Shown here one piece after another: positions 1 to 8,017 of a stretch of DNA of 64,000 bases; positions within the stretch are counted from its first letter, which is position 1; each line of letters starts with the position of its first letter. Under the pieces are notes generated by a model. It worked only from the letters and a program-made list of their open reading frames with translations. It made no database searches and was not told where the DNA came from. The stretch comes from Microbulbifer aggregans (GTDB lineage: Bacteria > Pseudomonadota > Gammaproteobacteria > Pseudomonadales > Cellvibrionaceae), in contig NZ_JAIVKK010000003.1 in the NCBI RefSeq assembly GCF_020524005.1, positions 124,001 through 188,000 of the forward strand, given 5' to 3'. Both the position numbers and the translations under genes were made by a program.

Positions 1-1
1 C

Positions 2-94
2 CAGGTGCGGGTGCGACTCCCTGACCGGCAGATCATTTACGGGCGCATCAGCGCACCAGGTGAAGTCAGCGTGACCGGGAATTCCGGTACTTGA
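2..94 (+). CDS. flgA: FlgA, C-terminal fragment (flagellar P-ring chaperone)
   Basis: Partial gene cut by the left edge of the window. Thirty codons remain, starting at base 2 and ending with TGA at 92-94; the tail reads RQIIYGRISAPGEVSV. The pattern 'G-x-I/V-x-x-G-x-V-x-x-x-G-x-V-x-V' followed by the end of the protein is how the SAF domain of FlgA normally ends. FlgA is a periplasmic chaperone for assembly of the FlgI P-ring. The order flgA then flgM-flgN on the same strand is common in proteobacteria and supports the call. With only 30 residues the identification rests largely on context. Confidence 0.6.
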   Translation, partial: QVRVRLPDRQIIYGRISAPGEVSVTGNSGT

Positions 95-138
95 GCCCGG
101 AAAGGTTTAAAAACGTGAACTGCATCACGCGAATAAGT

Positions 139-165
139 TAAAGTCCGCTCTTCAGGCGCCGATAG
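139..165 (+). promoter_or_regulatory. Sigma-28 (FliA) promoter of flgM
   Basis: TAAAGTCC (139-146), 11 bases, GCCGATAG (158-165). This is an almost perfect match to the FliA consensus TAAAGTTT-N11-GCCGATAA and lies about 30 bases upstream of the flgM start. It would let FliA activate transcription of its own anti-sigma factor. Confidence 0.9.
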
Positions 166-194
166 AGCGTAGGAAGAACAACGGAGACAGCAGC

Positions 195-479
195 TTGAAA
201 ATTCAGAACGTTACCCAGTTGGCACAAGCCAACCAGCTGCGTGAAAAGCCGGCCAACGGAAAGGCCGAGCAGGCAACACAAGCCAGCGCAGCGAGCTCAA
301 CCCCGAATATCAGCCAATTGCACCAGACCGGCGCTGACACCAGCCAGGACATTGATACCCTGCGCGTGGAAGAGCTGCGCGAGGCGATTGCATCCGGCAA
401 GTTTGAGATCCGCGCCGACCGTATTGCCGAAGGCCTGATCACAAGTTTGCAGGAAGATGCGCTGCCGGAAGAGCTATGA
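195..479 (+). CDS. flgM: FlgM, anti-sigma-28 factor
   Basis: A 94-residue protein, the usual FlgM length. The N-terminal half is low-complexity (Gln, Ala, Ser, Thr), as expected for the disordered half of FlgM. The C-terminal half (DTLRVEELREAIASGKFEIRAD, given as key positions about 53-75) is the sigma-binding helix pair 'V-x-x-L-R-x-A-I-x-x-G-x-Y/F-x-I'. FlgM binds FliA and blocks late flagellar transcription until it is exported through the hook-basal body. The start is TTG at 195, 8 bases after a GGAG; no ATG in this frame gives a complete N terminus. A sigma-28 promoter lies directly upstream. The stop overlaps the flgN start (ATGA). Confidence 0.9.
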   Translation: MKIQNVTQLAQANQLREKPANGKAEQATQASAASSTPNISQLHQTGADTSQDIDTLRVEELREAIASGKFEIRADRIAEGLITSLQEDALPEEL

Positions 480-925
480 GCCTGGCACATTTCCTGCAAC
501 AACACCGCGGCCGCCTGGAAGGACTCGCGCAGCTCTTGCGCGAGGAACGCCAGCAGTTGAGCGCGGGCGAAATCGATGGAGCGCGCCTGGCAGATCTCGC
601 CAGGCGCAAACAGCACAGCCTGGAAGAAATCAATCACTTCGAGCGGCAGCGTCGCCAGACACTGCAACGGCTGGGCTACAAGGACGACCGCAGCGGCGAT
701 GTAGATGCCGCTCAGGATGCCGGTTGTCTCGACCAGTGGCACAACCTCGTCGCACTCGCGAGTGAAGCGGCGGAGCTGAACCGCACCAATGGCACAATGA
801 TAGGAATCCGTACCGAGAGCAATCAGCGGCTGCTGAACGCATTGCAGGAAGCAGCGGGCAAAGGACTTTACGGCCCCGACGGCCGTGCCCGAAACCATAC
901 CGGCAAGGTCAACTCCCGAGCCTGA
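476..925 (+). CDS. flgN: FlgN, export chaperone for hook-filament junction proteins
   Basis: A 149-residue, highly helical, charged cytoplasmic protein with the FlgN pattern: an N-terminal helix (LAHFLQQHRGRLEGLAQLL), a central 'D-G-A-R-L-A-D-L-A-R-R-K' segment, and a second long helix ending in NQRLLNALQEA. FlgN chaperones FlgK and FlgL to the flagellar export gate. The start overlaps the flgM stop by four bases, so the two genes are translationally coupled. The sequence is poorly conserved in this family; the call relies on length, helix pattern and position after flgM. Confidence 0.85.
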   Translation: MSLAHFLQQHRGRLEGLAQLLREERQQLSAGEIDGARLADLARRKQHSLEEINHFERQRRQTLQRLGYKDDRSGDVDAAQDAGCLDQWHNLVALASEAAELNRTNGTMIGIRTESNQRLLNALQEAAGKGLYGPDGRARNHTGKVNSRA

Positions 926-982
926 CATGCAGCGGCGACCACACGCCACTGCGCTTTCGAATATCACTAAGGAGTCCACAGC

Positions 983-2227
983 GTGACACCAGTTGGTCAA
1001 GCAATTAGTGACGACACCCTGGACGTATTGCTGGCCTGCCGGCCGGTGTATACCCGCAACCAGGATGTCGCCGCCTTTGAACTACTGCTGCAGGGCGAGC
1101 ACGGCAACAAAAGTGCCACCCTGAAAGAGCTCGAAACCAGCAGCCCGATCATTCTCGGCAACTACAACCAGGTCTATCAGCACGGCCAAACCAAGCGCGT
1201 GCCGGGCTTTCTGAAAATCACCGACGATGTGATTTTTGCTACCGCCCTGCCCGACCTGCCGCAGAAGCATTACATTCTGGAAGTGGGCGACGACGTACTG
1301 CTGACTTCCGAGCGCGTAGAGCGCCTGCGGGATATGGCCAAGCGTGGCTATCGCATCGCCCTGTCCAGTTACGATCCGGATGATGTGGAGCTGGACGCAA
1401 TGCTGGATGTTGCGCATATCGTCAAGCTCGACACGCGCACCATGAGCGACGAGCAGCTGCGCACAGCAATGACCAAACTGCGTATGTACGGTGTGGAAAC
1501 CCTGGCCGACAACCTGGACAGCAAAGCGCGCTTTACCGCCTGTCTGGAACTCGGTTTTACCTACTACCAGGGCGACTTCCTCAGCGCACCGGAACCGGTA
1601 AAAGGCAAAAAGATCAGTGGCAACAAAGTCCTGCTACTGGAGCTCTTGAGCGAACTACAGAATCCGGCGGCATCCCCACTCAAGCTGGAAGAAATTGCAC
1701 TTCGCGACGCCAAGCTGACCTACCGTATCCTCAAGCTGGTGAATTCCGCGGCCGTAAGCCTGCACCGGGAAGTAAGCTCTATTTCCCACGCCATCGGCCT
1801 GCTGGGCATGAAAGAAATCCAGCGCTGGGCCAGCCTGTTCCTGATTGAAGGCGAGCGAGGCAAACCGGAAGAGCTCACCCGCAAAATGCTGGTGCGCGGC
1901 CGTATGTGCGAAGTACTGGCCGAGGTATGTGGCAACCGCAATGCCGCCGACAACTTCATCGTGGGCCTGCTGTCCCTGCTCGACGCCATGATGGACATTT
2001 CCATGGAAGAGCTGATGCAGCAGGTGCCCCTGAACCAGGATGTGAAAAACGCCCTGATGAACCGCGCCGGAGACCTGGGCGAGGTGCTCAATGAAGTCGA
2101 ACTGTACGAAAAAGGCGCCTTCTCAGAACTGAAGCTCGTTGGCAGCCTGCCCATTTACGAAACGGCCTACCGCCACAGCGTGGCGTGGGCACGCCAGGCA
2201 CAACAGGCGCTGACCGGCGAAGACTAA
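983..2227 (+). CDS. EAL-HDOD signalling protein (CdgJ/YuxH-like)
   Basis: A 414-residue cytoplasmic protein with a degenerate EAL domain (about residues 15-205) and a HDOD domain (about 210-400). The EAL signature has become FELLL at about 33-37, and the later barrel strand reads IVKLDTR, so several metal ligands of active c-di-GMP phosphodiesterases appear to be missing. The HDOD part is recognisable from KVLLLELLSELQNP, then LTYRILKLVNSAA and ISHAIGLLGMKEIQRW. It starts with GTG at 983, 8 bases after AAGGAG. It follows flgN by 57 bases with no promoter or terminator visible between them, so co-transcription with flgMN is likely. EAL-HDOD proteins such as Vibrio CdgJ affect motility; this copy is more likely a binding or adaptor protein than an active enzyme. 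Confidence 0.85.
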   Translation: MTPVGQAISDDTLDVLLACRPVYTRNQDVAAFELLLQGEHGNKSATLKELETSSPIILGNYNQVYQHGQTKRVPGFLKITDDVIFATALPDLPQKHYILEVGDDVLLTSERVERLRDMAKRGYRIALSSYDPDDVELDAMLDVAHIVKLDTRTMSDEQLRTAMTKLRMYGVETLADNLDSKARFTACLELGFTYYQGDFLSAPEPVKGKKISGNKVLLLELLSELQNPAASPLKLEEIALRDAKLTYRILKLVNSAAVSLHREVSSISHAIGLLGMKEIQRWASLFLIEGERGKPEELTRKMLVRGRMCEVLAEVCGNRNAADNFIVGLLSLLDAMMDISMEELMQQVPLNQDVKNALMNRAGDLGEVLNEVELYEKGAFSELKLVGSLPIYETAYRHSVAWARQAQQALTGED

Positions 2228-2255
2228 GCCTGCCCCTTCTCACGCCCCAGTGACC

Positions 2256-2287
2256 AAACCCGCCCAGGATCTTCCCGGCGGGTTTTT
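2256..2287 (+). terminator. Rho-independent terminator after the EAL-HDOD gene
   Basis: AAACCCGCC (2256-2264) pairs with GGCGGGTTT (2277-2285) across a 12-base loop and runs into a T-tract. It closes the flgM-flgN-EAL/HDOD unit and separates it from the sigma-28 promoter that begins at 2313. Confidence 0.85.
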
Positions 2288-2312
2288 CTGGTTTCCTGCC
2301 CCCAAGCTCCCC

Positions 2313-2339
2313 TAAAGTCCCACCGATTCCCGCCGATAT
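2313..2339 (+). promoter_or_regulatory. Sigma-28-type promoter of the first TonB-CTD gene
   Basis: TAAAGTCC (2313-2320), 11 bases, GCCGATAT (2332-2339). The -35 box is identical to that of flgM and the -10 box differs only in the last base. It lies about 66 bases before the start codon at 2406. Confidence 0.85.
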
Positions 2340-2405
2340 TCCCGTTAGTGGGCGACTTTTCCGCCCACAGCGCCATAAAGCAAATTATTAAATCGGGAAC
2401 CAACA

Positions 2406-2792
2406 ATGAAAGCTTTATATCTTGCCCTGGCACTGCCGCTACTGGCGGCAAGCCTGCCTGCCGATGCCGCACCACGCCTAAACGGCGTGAAGCAACAGGG
2501 CGCATCGGACCAATACGAAACCATGCTCACACGACATACCCTGCAAAATATCCGCTACCCCAGACGCGCACAGCAAAAGGGCTGGGAAGGGGAAGTATTA
2601 CTGCGTATCAGCATCAACCAAAGCGGGGAAGTCCAGGATATTCAGGTAGTCGAAGAATCCAGCTACTCCAGCCTGAACCGGGAAGCGCTGCGCAGCGTAG
2701 AACGCGCCAATCCTTACCCGCCAATTCCCAAGGCACTGGGATCGGACAGCTACAGTTTTACCGTACCGATCAACTTCAAGCTCGCAGGCTAA
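2406..2792 (+). CDS. Secreted TonB C-terminal-domain protein, copy 1
   Basis: A 128-residue protein with a cleavable signal peptide (MKALYLALALPLLAAS...ADA, residues 1-21) and then only a TonB C-terminal domain. Domain landmarks are IRYPRRAQQKG (about 50-60), GEVLLRISINQSGEVQDIQVVEES, NREALRSVERANPYPP, and SFTVPINFKL near the end. It lacks the membrane anchor and Pro-rich spacer of a real TonB, so it should not transmit the proton motive force by itself. It lies behind a sigma-28-type promoter and is about three-quarters identical (by-eye, gapless) to the next gene. Its role is unknown; a periplasmic protein made with the flagellar late genes is the best reading. Confidence 0.8.
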   Translation: MKALYLALALPLLAASLPADAAPRLNGVKQQGASDQYETMLTRHTLQNIRYPRRAQQKGWEGEVLLRISINQSGEVQDIQVVEESSYSSLNREALRSVERANPYPPIPKALGSDSYSFTVPINFKLAG

Positions 2793-2801
2793 TCCGCGCC
2801 C

Positions 2802-2823
2802 ATGGCGGCCACCTGGCCGCCAT
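2802..2823 (+). terminator. Hairpin after TonB-CTD copy 1
   Basis: ATGGCGGCC (2802-2810) and GGCCGCCAT (2815-2823) form a perfect 9-bp stem with a 4-base loop. No clear T-tract follows, so termination may be weak or factor-dependent. Confidence 0.5.
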
Positions 2824-2867
2824 TCTCTATCCCCCGATAGAACCAGCCCCCGCCCAGCCCCACCTGC

Positions 2868-2894
2868 TAAAGTCTCAAAAGTTCCGGCCGATAC
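2868..2894 (+). promoter_or_regulatory. Sigma-28-type promoter of the second TonB-CTD gene
   Basis: TAAAGTCT (2868-2875), 11 bases, GCCGATAC (2887-2894). Together with the flgM and copy-1 promoters this is the third site on this strand with exact N11 spacing. The spacer sequences differ, so the boxes have been kept while the surrounding sequence diverged. Confidence 0.85.
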
Positions 2895-2961
2895 TTTCAT
2901 TACCGGGCAATTAAGTCTCGCCCGCAGCGCCAATACGCAAGTTATTCAATAGGGAACTGAC

Positions 2962-3348
2962 ATGAAAGCTTTACATTTTGCCCTGGCACTGCCGCTACTG
3001 GCAGCGAGCCTGTCCGTCGACGCCACATCGCGAGTTTCCGGTGTGAAGCAACAAAGCGCCTCCGACCAATACGAATCCACGATTATCCGCCACACCCTGA
3101 AAAATATCCGCTACCCCCGGCGCGCCCAGACAAAAGGCCAGCAGGGTGAAGTGCACCTGCGGGTCAACATCAACAAGAGTGGCGAAGTACAGGACATCAA
3201 GGTATTAGAAGAGTCCAGTTTCTCCAGCCTGAACCGCGAAGCTCTGCGCAGCGTAGAGCGCGCGAACCCCTACCCGGTCATTCCAGCGGCACTGGGCACA
3301 GACAATTTCAGCGTTACCGTACCGATTGTCTTCAAACTTGAAGACTGA
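2962..3348 (+). CDS. Secreted TonB C-terminal-domain protein, copy 2
   Basis: A tandem paralogue of the gene at 2406, also 128 residues and alignable without gaps. It has the same signal peptide core (LALPLLAAS), the same IRYPRRAQ motif, and the same NREALRSVERANPYP block. Differences cluster after the signal peptide and near the C terminus. The duplication includes the promoter and leader: both copies share a GC-rich leader, then GCAA-TTATT-AAT-GGGAAC before the ATG. Like copy 1 it has no transmembrane anchor or Pro-rich linker. It could interact with TonB-box receptors, with peptidoglycan, or with flagellar parts; the sequence does not decide. Confidence 0.8.
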   Translation: MKALHFALALPLLAASLSVDATSRVSGVKQQSASDQYESTIIRHTLKNIRYPRRAQTKGQQGEVHLRVNINKSGEVQDIKVLEESSFSSLNREALRSVERANPYPVIPAALGTDNFSVTVPIVFKLED

Positions 3349-3351
3349 TCT

Positions 3352-3381
3352 AAAAAACGGCGGCCCCTGGTCGCCGTTTTT
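3352..3381 (+). terminator. Terminator after TonB-CTD copy 2
   Basis: AAAAAACGGCG (3352-3362) pairs with CGCCGTTTTT (3372-3381). The stem has A and T tracts on both sides, so it can work in either direction. Confidence 0.88.
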
Positions 3382-3540
3382 GCTGGGCATGTCGGAAATC
3401 GAGACTTCTCGGATACTGGCATGGTGCTGTAGGATGGGTGCCATTCATAACGTTGCCACGAATAATACCGGCAATGGACTAACACACTGGTCACCTATTC
3501 ACAGGCCTGATCATCAGCGCACACGATCCCCCGCGAAATC

Positions 3541-3789
3541 ATGAAAGATATCGAGTTTTCCAAAGAACAAAAAGAAAGCATGGTAAGCAAGCTTAAAACG
3601 TACTTTGCTGAGGAACTGGACCAGGAGATCGGCGCGTTTGAGGCCGAGTTCCTGATTGATTTTATTGCGAAAGAACTCGGGTCGCACTTCTACAATCGTG
3701 GACTCTTCGATGCCCAGCAAGTGTTGAATGAAAAAATGGAGGAAGTTGGTTACATACTTCAGGAACTGGAACAGCCAGAAAATCATTAG
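3541..3789 (+). CDS. DUF2164 family protein
   Basis: An 82-residue acidic cytoplasmic protein. It matches the DUF2164 pattern: IEFSKEQKESMVSKLKTYF at the start, EELDQEIGAFEAEFLIDFIAKELG in the middle, then FYNRGLFDAQQVLNEKMEE. The function of the family is unknown. There is no convincing Shine-Dalgarno sequence before the ATG, but the reading frame and the family match support it. It stands alone, convergent with fliA, and is separated from the TonB-CTD pair by a terminator. Confidence 0.75.
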   Translation: MKDIEFSKEQKESMVSKLKTYFAEELDQEIGAFEAEFLIDFIAKELGSHFYNRGLFDAQQVLNEKMEEVGYILQELEQPENH

Positions 3790-3879
3790 CCCAACCGACC
3801 ACATTCGGTGTGGCAAGCCAGACCCCGTTCCCCAGGGTAACTTTTGCCTGTGATCCAGCCATTGGATCAACACCCAGGC

Positions 3880-4584
3880 TCAGTTACCTTCTGCAAGACG
3901 CGCTCGTAATCGCTTGACTGCCTGGCTGTGTAATTGGCACACGCGAGACTCGGTAACCCCAAGCACGACACCAATTTCTTTCAGGTTCAGCTCTTCCTGA
4001 TAGTACAGCGCCATCAGCAGCTTCTCACGCTCCGGTAAAAGCTCAATCGCCTCCACCAAATTGGCCCGCCGCTCTTTATCCAGCAAAGCAGCATAGGGCG
4101 AAAGCGGGGCTCCGGCGCCAGCTTCGGGTTCACCGCTTTCTTCCACTACCTCTTCATACGCCAGTAGATTGCCACTATTAGTGTCGCTGAGTAGCTGGTG
4201 ATATTCCGCGAGGGAAATACCCATTTCTGCAGCCACTTCCCGCTCATCCGCCGGCCGGCCCTGACGCTGCTCGAGACGCCGCATGGTCTCGTCCAGTTTA
4301 CGGGCATTACGGCGCACGCTCCGCGGCACCCAGTCACGGGTTCGCAGCTCATCGATCATGGCACCGCGAATCCGCTGGTTGGCAAAAGTAGAAAATGTAG
4401 CACCGGCATTGGGATCGAAGCGTTGCAGAGCGTCCAGCAAGCCGACTGTGCCGGCCTGTATCAGGTCGTCGAGGTCAATACCCGCCGGCAGTTTTACCTG
4501 TAGCGATAGCGCCTGGCGACGCACCGCAGGAAGGTGCTCTTCCAGCAAGCTATCCCGGTTGATGGTTCCCTGAGCTGTATACAT
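3880..4584 (-). CDS. fliA: FliA, flagellar sigma-28 factor
   Basis: A 234-residue sigma-70 family protein of FliA length. Region 2 holds the -10 recognition residues (DLDDLIQAGTVGLLDALQRFDP, then FSTFANQRIRGAMIDELRTRDW, a FliA hallmark). Region 3 follows (SVRRNARKLDETMRRLEQRQGR), and region 4 ends the protein (LPEREKLLMALYYQEELNLKEIGVVLGVTESRVCQLHSQA). It directs RNA polymerase to late flagellar promoters, four of which are visible in this window. It is the last gene of the motility block, 206 bases after flhA, and that gap holds no flhF or flhG. FlgM, its anti-sigma factor, is encoded 3.4 kb away on the other strand. Confidence 0.95.
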   Translation of the reverse strand: MYTAQGTINRDSLLEEHLPAVRRQALSLQVKLPAGIDLDDLIQAGTVGLLDALQRFDPNAGATFSTFANQRIRGAMIDELRTRDWVPRSVRRNARKLDETMRRLEQRQGRPADEREVAAEMGISLAEYHQLLSDTNSGNLLAYEEVVEESGEPEAGAGAPLSPYAALLDKERRANLVEAIELLPEREKLLMALYYQEELNLKEIGVVLGVTESRVCQLHSQAVKRLRARLAEGN

Positions 4585-4790
4585 GGATTTACCCGGTCTG
4601 CCCCTTTTGAGGCCTTTTTTCTTTTCGCAAAGCTCCGGTAGGCTGCGGGTTTACACAACCACCGGTACCGAGTCTATTATTTGCCGTTGGTGAGAATTGA
4701 ATGCGCGAAATAAGCCGAGTTCAGGGCGCCTATTCACCCGTTAACCTTTCACAGCTTGCTCGCAGTTAAAGGGAATTACGTTACCCGCAC

Positions 4791-6884
4791 TCAGGCGCCG
4801 GTTGGCAGCCGATCTCCAATGACATTGGTAATTTTCAGGATACGGTCATCCGGAATTTCGGCTTGCGACAACACCACCAGGTGGCGCAAACGGCGGCGTA
4901 GGAAATGCGCGAGTAAAGGCCGCAGCCCGTGGCGTACAACCAGTACCGGCGGATCGCCAGCGGTTTCCTGGCGCTCTATGGCAGCCGAAGCCTGAGCCAT
5001 TAATGTGTCAGCCAGGCCCGGTTCCAAAGCACCACCGCCTTCCAGCGCTTGTGACAGTACCTGCTCCAGCTGGCTGTTTAATCCCATTACCCGCAATTCT
5101 CCGGTGCCGGGGAACCACTGGTGGGCCAGCACGCGACCGAGGGCAAGGCGCACTCTTGCGGTGAGCTCATGAATATCCCCCGGCTGCTCTCCCTGGTCAG
5201 CCAGGGTATCGAGAATCGAACGCAGGTCGCGGATCGGGACCTCCTCGTCCAACAGGTTCTGCAATATGCGCTGCAGAGTGGTGAGCGAAACGGTTTTCGG
5301 CACCACTTCTTCCACCAGACTTTTATTTTCGCCGGAGAGTTTATCCAGTAGTTGCTGAACTTCCTGGCGGCCCAGCATTTCTGCGCAGTGCCGATGTAAC
5401 AGGTGATTGAAATGCGTAGCCACTACGGTGCTCGCATCCACCACGGTGTAGCCATACACCTGCGCCTGCTCGCGCTGTTCCTGTTCAATCCATACGGCCG
5501 GCAAACCGAACGCGGGCTCTTCAGTCACTACCCCCTGCAGTTCACCGCTCACCTGCCCCGGGTTAATCGCCAGCCATTTACCCGGGAAGGCTTCGCCGCG
5601 TCCGACTTCTGCGCCTTTCAGGGTGATCACGTAGGCATTGGGGGCAAGCTCGAGATCATCGCGGATATGTACCACCGGCGGCAGGAAACCGACATCGCGT
5701 GCGAATTTTTTGCGCACGCTTTTGATCCGTCCCAACAGTTCCCCCTGCTGGCGCTGATCCACCAGAGAAATCAGGCGGTGCCCGACTTCGAGTCCGAGGG
5801 TGTCAATCAACTCTACGTCATCCCAACTGGCTTCCGGTGCCTCCTGCGGTGCCGGTGCCTCGGTCTCCATTTGCTCGCGTACGATCTGCTCTTCGCGCCG
5901 ACGTCCCATCAGCCAGGCGGTACCGGCAAGCGCGGCGGTAAACAGTAAAAAGACAAAATTCGGCATACCGGGCACCAGACCGAGCAGCCCCATAACACCA
6001 GCGGCCAGGTAGAGTACACGCGGATTGGTCAGCAGCTGTTCGATCATCTGCTGGCCCACGTCCTGGTCTGTATTAACCCGTGAAACGGTGACACCAGCTG
6101 CAGTCGAAATCACCAGCGCCGGAATCTGTGCGACGAGACCGTCGCCAATGGTCAACAAGGTGTAGGTGCGTGCGGCGTCACCAAAAGACAAATCGTGCTG
6201 CATGGTGCCGATCAACAGGCCGCCGATCACATTCACCGCCATGATCACCAGACCGGCCACCGCATCACCGCGCACAAACTTGCTGGCACCATCCATGGAA
6301 CCGTAAAAGTCCGCTTCCTGTGAAACTTCTTCGCGACGCTTGCGCGCGTCCTCTTCACCTATGAGTCCGGCGTTCAGGTCGGCATCGATGGCCATCTGCT
6401 TGCCGGGCATGGCGTCGAGCATGAAGCGGGCACCCACTTCGGCGATACGCCCCGCGCCCTTGGTGATCACCATAAAGTTGATGACTACAAGAATCAGGAA
6501 GACCACAAGGCCGACGGCAAAGTTGCCGCCCACCAGGAATTGTCCGAAGGCCTCAATTACTTTACCCGCAGCTGCACCACCGCTGTGCCCTTCCATCAAC
6601 ACTACCCGCGTGGAAGCCACGTTCAGTGCCAGACGCAACAGCGTAGTAAACAGCAGTACCGCCGGAAATGCCGAGAAGTCCAGCGCGCGCAGCGTAAACA
6701 TGCTGACCAGCAACACCATCAGCGACAGCGCAATGTTGAAGGTAAAAAACACATCCAGCGCGAAGGGTGGCAGCGGTAAAATCAGCATCGACATGATCAA
6801 CATGATCAATACCGGACCCGCCAGTACCCTGCCCGTTGGCAGCGATAGCCCGCCGTTACCAAAATACTGGTTCATGGACTTCAC
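4791..6884 (-). CDS. flhA: FlhA, flagellar export gate component
   Basis: A 697-residue protein of normal FlhA length. The N-terminal half (about 1-330) is membrane-embedded and includes the FHIPEP signature region (LLFTTLLRLALNVASTR and GKQMAIDADLNAGLI). The C-terminal half (about 350-697) is the cytosolic substrate-docking domain. FlhA forms the nonameric ring of the flagellar type III export gate and uses the proton motive force. Its start overlaps the flhB stop by 4 bases (ATGA), so the two are translationally coupled. The neighbours fix it as the flagellar rather than the virulence-type homologue. Confidence 0.96.
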   Translation of the reverse strand: MKSMNQYFGNGGLSLPTGRVLAGPVLIMLIMSMLILPLPPFALDVFFTFNIALSLMVLLVSMFTLRALDFSAFPAVLLFTTLLRLALNVASTRVVLMEGHSGGAAAGKVIEAFGQFLVGGNFAVGLVVFLILVVINFMVITKGAGRIAEVGARFMLDAMPGKQMAIDADLNAGLIGEEDARKRREEVSQEADFYGSMDGASKFVRGDAVAGLVIMAVNVIGGLLIGTMQHDLSFGDAARTYTLLTIGDGLVAQIPALVISTAAGVTVSRVNTDQDVGQQMIEQLLTNPRVLYLAAGVMGLLGLVPGMPNFVFLLFTAALAGTAWLMGRRREEQIVREQMETEAPAPQEAPEASWDDVELIDTLGLEVGHRLISLVDQRQQGELLGRIKSVRKKFARDVGFLPPVVHIRDDLELAPNAYVITLKGAEVGRGEAFPGKWLAINPGQVSGELQGVVTEEPAFGLPAVWIEQEQREQAQVYGYTVVDASTVVATHFNHLLHRHCAEMLGRQEVQQLLDKLSGENKSLVEEVVPKTVSLTTLQRILQNLLDEEVPIRDLRSILDTLADQGEQPGDIHELTARVRLALGRVLAHQWFPGTGELRVMGLNSQLEQVLSQALEGGGALEPGLADTLMAQASAAIERQETAGDPPVLVVRHGLRPLLAHFLRRRLRHLVVLSQAEIPDDRILKITNVIGDRLPTGA

Positions 6885-8017
6885 GGATTTACCTCCAATT
6901 CTTCGGGTACCGGCAAATCGGCCGGTGCGGTAGGCAGGCTGCCACCTTCATCGCGGGCACGGCGCAATCCCATCGCCCACGCGAGTACTTCAGCCACGGC
7001 GGTGTAGAGCGGCGCGGGAATTTCATGTTCGAGATCCACGTGGCGGTACAGGGATCGCGCCAGTGGCGGCGCCTCAAGGCGCGGTATATTGTGCTCGTCG
7101 CCGAGGGCGCGGATGCGCGCGGCCACCGCCTCAACGCCCTTGGCGACGACGCGCGGGGCAGCCATCTGCTTGTCGTCGTAGCGCAGCGCCACCGCGTAGT
7201 GGGTGGGGTTGGTGATGATCACATCCGCCTCGGGTACCCGACTCATCATGCGGTTGCGGGCCATGGCCTGTTGCTGCTGGCGGATACGCGCCTTGAGTTG
7301 GGGGTCACCCTCGCTCTCTTTGAATTCGCGGCGGATTTCTTCCTTGCTCATACGCAGCTTTTTCGCATGACTCCAGAGCTGGTAGGGCGCATCGATGGCA
7401 ACCACCAATATGAGCGAAAACGCCATCAGGCCGCAGGCCTGTACCGCCAGACTCAACGCAGACGCCATAGCGCGCTCGGTACCGAGATCCATCAGCGCGA
7501 GAAACTCGCCCCGTTTACTGTGTAGAAATAGCGCCAGAATGCTCCCCACCAACAGCGACTTGGCGATCGCCTTGCCCAGCTCCGCCAGTGCCTGGGTAGA
7601 GAACAGGCGTTTCAAGCCCTTGATGGGATTGAGTTTGGAAAACTGGGGTTTGAGGGACTTACCTGAAATCAGGAAACCGCCGAGCAGGTTCGGTGCCGCC
7701 AGCGCCACCGCGGCGAACACCGCAAACAACGGTACCAGCGCCATCAGTGCGTGGGTTACCAAGCTGCCTGCGGTACTCAACATCACCACCGGATCGAATA
7801 CCCGCTGGCGGTCAAACAGGAAGGATTGCTCCATCACCACACCCACCTGGGCAAACAGGGACGGCCCCAGTCCCCATAGGCCGCCAAGACCCGCCCACAG
7901 CAGTAATACCGTGGCGAGCTCGCGCGAGCGGGCCACCTGCCCTTCTTCGCGCGCCTTTTCCAGGCGCCGGGGGGTGGCCTCTTCTGTCTTGTCTTGATCC
8001 TGGCTGTCGTCGGCCAT
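6881..8017 (-). CDS. flhB: FlhB, flagellar export specificity switch
   Basis: About 378 residues from the ATG at 8017. An upstream in-frame ATG at 8050 lacks any Shine-Dalgarno sequence, and FlhB proteins usually begin close to the DKTEEATPRRLEKAREEGQ segment found here. Four membrane segments lie between about residues 30 and 215. The cytosolic part contains the autocleavage site NPTH (ITNPTHYAVALRY), which switches export from rod/hook to filament substrates. It overlaps flhA by 4 bases. Upstream, toward cheZ, lies an unusual region with nested inverted repeats. Confidence 0.94.
   Translation of the reverse strand: MADDSQDQDKTEEATPRRLEKAREEGQVARSRELATVLLLWAGLGGLWGLGPSLFAQVGVVMEQSFLFDRQRVFDPVVMLSTAGSLVTHALMALVPLFAVFAAVALAAPNLLGGFLISGKSLKPQFSKLNPIKGLKRLFSTQALAELGKAIAKSLLVGSILALFLHSKRGEFLALMDLGTERAMASALSLAVQACGLMAFSLILVVAIDAPYQLWSHAKKLRMSKEEIRREFKESEGDPQLKARIRQQQQAMARNRMMSRVPEADVIITNPTHYAVALRYDDKQMAAPRVVAKGVEAVAARIRALGDEHNIPRLEAPPLARSLYRHVDLEHEIPAPLYTAVAEVLAWAMGLRRARDEGGSLPTAPADLPVPEELEVNP

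Noticed and set aside
203..1000. A 265-codon minus-strand open frame over flgM-flgN
   Set aside because: It lies antisense to two well-supported genes, has no family resemblance, and is explained by codon bias in GC-rich DNA.
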